8,389 nucleotides of DNA from Deltaproteobacteria bacterium (GTDB lineage Bacteria > Desulfobacterota > DSM-4660 > Desulfatiglandales > B25-G16). The notes beneath the pieces are model-generated. The model did no database searches. It worked only from the letters and a program-made list of their open reading frames with translations, and had not been told where the DNA came from. The translations under genes were made by a program, and so were the position numbers. Numbering within the stretch: position 1 is the stretch's first letter; each line of letters begins with the position of its first letter. The stretch covers positions 1 to 8,389 of the forward strand of contig QMLW01000058.1 in NCBI GenBank assembly GCA_003646935.1, written 5' to 3'. Of the stretch, positions 6,586 through 8,389 are shown in pieces.

Positions 6586-7644
6586 TCAGTTTTTCGTCTC
6601 CTGTGAGAGTATGATCTTTCCGCAATTTCCTGATTTCATTAGTTCAAATCCCTTCTCGAATTCCTCGAATTTTAGCCTATGTGTGATCACAGGCGAAATG
6701 TCAAGTCTGTGGGATTTTAATAGCCGGCTGACCTGATACCATGTGTCAAACATCTTCCTGCCAGTGATTCCATAAACCTTGATTCCCTTGAATATGATAT
6801 CGCTGCTCAGGTCAAATTCCATTGGCAAAGCAGGTATGCCCAGCAGAGAGGCCCTGCCGGCATTTCTCAAAACCTTGAACCCTTTCCTTATAGCCGAAGG
6901 TACTCCAGACATCTCTAAAAGCACATCAACGCCTTCCTCGTTTGTTATGCTTAGAATTTTGTCCACAATATCTTCTTTTTTGTCGTTAAGGACAAAATCA
7001 GCACCCATTTTCTTTGCTAAATTTAACCTGTAATCTATTATGTCAACGCCGATAATTGTTGAAGCCCCACAGGCACGGGCAACCCCAATAGCCATAATTC
7101 CAATGGGTCCACAGCCCAAGGCCAAAACGGTCCTGCCGACTATCTCATCGCTCAAAACTGTGTAAGTTGCATTTCCTAGGGGTTCCTGCAAGGAAGTCAG
7201 CTCTAAGGGAAGGGAATCGTCATTCTTCCATACATTATTTTCCGGGATAGCCACATACTCCGCAAAGCATCCGTCTACGTCAACCCCCAGTATTTTGAAG
7301 TTGCGACAAACATGAGCATTTCCTGTTCTGCATTGAATGCAATGCCCGCAAGAAATATGGGTTTCCGCTGAGACGAATGTGCCAACCTGAACTGAGTTGA
7401 CCTCATCACCCACCTCGATCACCTCTCCTGAAAACTCATGTCCAAATACTCTCGGAGTCTTTATCCTATTGCTGGCCCATTGGTTCCAATCATAAATGTG
7501 CAGGTCTGAACCGCAAATAGATGAGACTTTTACCTGCACCAAGACTTCTTTTGGACCAACTTTTGGGGTGGGAATCCAGCATATCTCGGCTCCCTTTCCC
7601 GGTTTGACCTTTATTATGGCTTTCATTTTCCCGTTCATAGGCAT
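6586..7644 (-). CDS. tdh: L-threonine 3-dehydrogenase (zinc-dependent, medium-chain dehydrogenase family)
   Basis: Cytoplasmic NAD-dependent oxidation of L-threonine to 2-amino-3-ketobutyrate. The 352-aa product has catalytic-zinc residues Cys44, His69 and Glu70, proton-relay candidates Ser46 and His49, and the structural-zinc set Cys99, 102, 105 and 113. The threonine-dehydrogenase marker THISCGHC (95-102) includes His96. The Rossmann loop is GCGPIG (177-182) with Asp201 at the end of the second strand, favouring NAD over NADP. The pieces DLHIYDWNQWA (47-57), LQEPLGNA (152-159), GRKMFDTWY (295-303) and SPVITHR (317-323) are those of Tdh; from memory the protein is closer to Thermococcales Tdh than to the E. 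coli enzyme. ATG at 7644 (GGAAGG 6 nt upstream) or ATG at 7638 (AGGA 7 nt upstream) could be used. The usual partner kbl is absent from the window. Activity on other beta-hydroxy amino acids or polyols cannot be excluded. Confidence 0.9.
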   Translation of the reverse strand: MPMNGKMKAIIKVKPGKGAEICWIPTPKVGPKEVLVQVKVSSICGSDLHIYDWNQWASNRIKTPRVFGHEFSGEVIEVGDEVNSVQVGTFVSAETHISCGHCIQCRTGNAHVCRNFKILGVDVDGCFAEYVAIPENNVWKNDDSLPLELTSLQEPLGNATYTVLSDEIVGRTVLALGCGPIGIMAIGVARACGASTIIGVDIIDYRLNLAKKMGADFVLNDKKEDIVDKILSITNEEGVDVLLEMSGVPSAIRKGFKVLRNAGRASLLGIPALPMEFDLSSDIIFKGIKVYGITGRKMFDTWYQVSRLLKSHRLDISPVITHRLKFEEFEKGFELMKSGNCGKIILSQETKN

Positions 7645-7696
7645 TTCCTGCCTTCCATGATATCTAATTCTTTTTCAAGAATTCCTAGTTCCGTAC

Positions 7697-8212
7697 CTAC
7701 TTCAATAAATTCCCTTTTTCTCTAACCCTCGGCCTTTTATTTAAATTTACTTTCCAGTTAAAGGCCTTATAGATAATGAAGGTTTCGGTGGATTTTACAT
7801 CCTTAATTTTTGAAACTTCCTCTGTAAAGAATTTGATTAGGCCATCGGGCTTATCAAAGAGGACCTGGCAGATTAAATCATACCGGCCGGTAACAATTCC
7901 TACTGATATGACCCCATTGAGTTTGGAAAATCTTTGCGCATTTTCGAGCAAGTTATGACTCCCTAACTGAACCCCTACAACAGCCAATAAGTGCTCACCA
8001 TATTTTTCTGGATCAATCAAGCCAGCAACCTTAAAAACATCCATATCCATCAATTTTTTAACCCTTTTTCTTACAGTTCCTTCCGAGACTTTTAGTTTGC
8101 TTGCAATCTTACTATACGTTCTTCGTCCATCGTCCTGTAATTCATCTATTATATCTTTATCTAATGTATCAAGATATCTGCTATATTTTCGCTTTTCTTG
8201 TTCCTCTTTCAT
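7697..8212 (-). CDS. Lrp/AsnC family transcriptional regulator
   Basis: The 171-aa product has the two-part Lrp layout. An N-terminal AsnC-type winged helix-turn-helix spans about 16-67 (LDKDIIDELQDDGR, then SKIASKLKVSEGTVRKRVKKL), and a RAM ligand-binding/oligomerisation domain spans about 74-150 (VVGVQLG, GRYDLICQVLF at 109-119, and a final strand around STETFIIYKA). These proteins form dimers to octamers, usually bind amino acids, and often regulate neighbouring genes. The N-terminus is about 15 charged residues longer than in compact members and the C-terminus has a basic tail. AGAAGG lies 8 nt before the ATG. It sits 43 nt after an acyl-CoA dehydrogenase and 52 nt before tdh, all on one strand, so it may control tdh and the importer. 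Ligand unknown. Confidence 0.93.
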   Translation of the reverse strand: MKEEQEKRKYSRYLDTLDKDIIDELQDDGRRTYSKIASKLKVSEGTVRKRVKKLMDMDVFKVAGLIDPEKYGEHLLAVVGVQLGSHNLLENAQRFSKLNGVISVGIVTGRYDLICQVLFDKPDGLIKFFTEEVSKIKDVKSTETFIIYKAFNWKVNLNKRPRVREKGNLLK

Positions 8213-8255
8213 CTTTGTTACCTTCTATGAAGAGACTTTCAGGCTCCAAGCAATG

Positions 8256-8389
8256 CTAAAGCTCATAATAACCTCGAGCTATATCCAGACGCCCAAGCTG
8301 GGCCCCTCCCAGCCAGAGCTGGATTTCCTTTGAGTCCCTCCAGTATTTCTCGACATGGTAATTTTTCATATATCCATAGGATCCCATGA
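8256..8389 (-). CDS. Acyl-CoA dehydrogenase, C-terminal 43 residues only
   Basis: The frame enters from the right edge and ends at TAG 8258-8256. Its 43 visible residues begin GSYGYMKNYHVEKYWRD, the standard C-terminal acyl-CoA dehydrogenase block (Gly-x-Gly-Tyr, then Tyr/Trp-Arg-Asp near FAD). They continue through KEIQLWLGG and end GRLDIARGYYEL. The enzyme would oxidise a CoA thioester with FAD and pass electrons to an electron-transfer flavoprotein. Where medium-chain enzymes have the Glu-Gly-Thr active-site triplet, this protein reads Leu-Gly-Gly, so its catalytic base must be elsewhere, as in several branches acting on branched, cyclic or aromatic-derived acyl-CoAs. Only the tail is present, so the substrate cannot be named. 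It probably shares a transcript with the Lrp-type gene, given the 43-nt gap with no terminator. Confidence 0.85.
   Translation of the reverse strand, partial: MGSYGYMKNYHVEKYWRDSKEIQLWLGGAQLGRLDIARGYYEL

Noticed and set aside
8213..8255. Possible terminator between the acyl-CoA dehydrogenase and Lrp-type gene (GAGCCTGAAAGTCTC)
   Set aside because: Only a 5-pair imperfect stem with no following T-run.
8291..8323. Inverted repeats with CCAGC/GCTGG and GGGCC/GGCCC near the right edge
   Set aside because: They lie within the acyl-CoA dehydrogenase coding tail, lack a T-run and follow from codon choice.

Overview
The window is a run of genes all on the minus strand (transcription runs right to left). 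It centres on a complete five-gene dipeptide/oligopeptide ABC importer flanked by amino-acid metabolism genes. The substrate-binding protein has a classical signal peptide ending in Ala-X-Ala and no lipobox cysteine, which points to a diderm (Gram-negative-type) bacterium. The C-terminus of a CoA-ester dehydrogenase at the right edge, an archaeal-type threonine dehydrogenase and the moderate base composition fit an anaerobic Desulfobacterota-like organism, but that placement is inference.

In order of transcription: (1) 8389-8256, the last 43 residues of an acyl-CoA dehydrogenase; (2) 8212-7697, an Lrp/AsnC regulator, 43 nt downstream; (3) 7644-6586, a zinc-dependent L-threonine 3-dehydrogenase (tdh), 52 nt further on; (4) a 147-nt leader (6585-6439) with an AT-rich dyad, a near-perfect anti-anti-SD tract and a possible 8-codon mini-ORF; (5) 6438-4903, the periplasmic peptide-binding protein; (6) a 169-nt spacer with a strong intrinsic terminator right after the binding-protein gene, then a GC-rich palindromic segment and a TAAAGT repeat tract; (7) 4733-982, two permeases and two ATPases (dppB, dppC, dppD, dppF), tightly packed, with TAATG and ATGA stop/start overlaps; (8) 853-1, an M20D metallo-amidohydrolase cut off by the window edge.

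Together these suggest peptide or N-acyl amino acid uptake (binding protein plus DppBCDF), intracellular hydrolysis (M20D enzyme) and oxidation of threonine to 2-amino-3-ketobutyrate (Tdh), probably under the local Lrp-type regulator. The terminator after the binding-protein gene would let that protein be made in excess over the membrane complex, a common arrangement.

I saw no rRNA, tRNA, CRISPR array, transposase or phage gene. The gene content is conventional. The least explained parts are the two non-coding spacers around the binding-protein gene and the non-standard residue in the acyl-CoA dehydrogenase tail.
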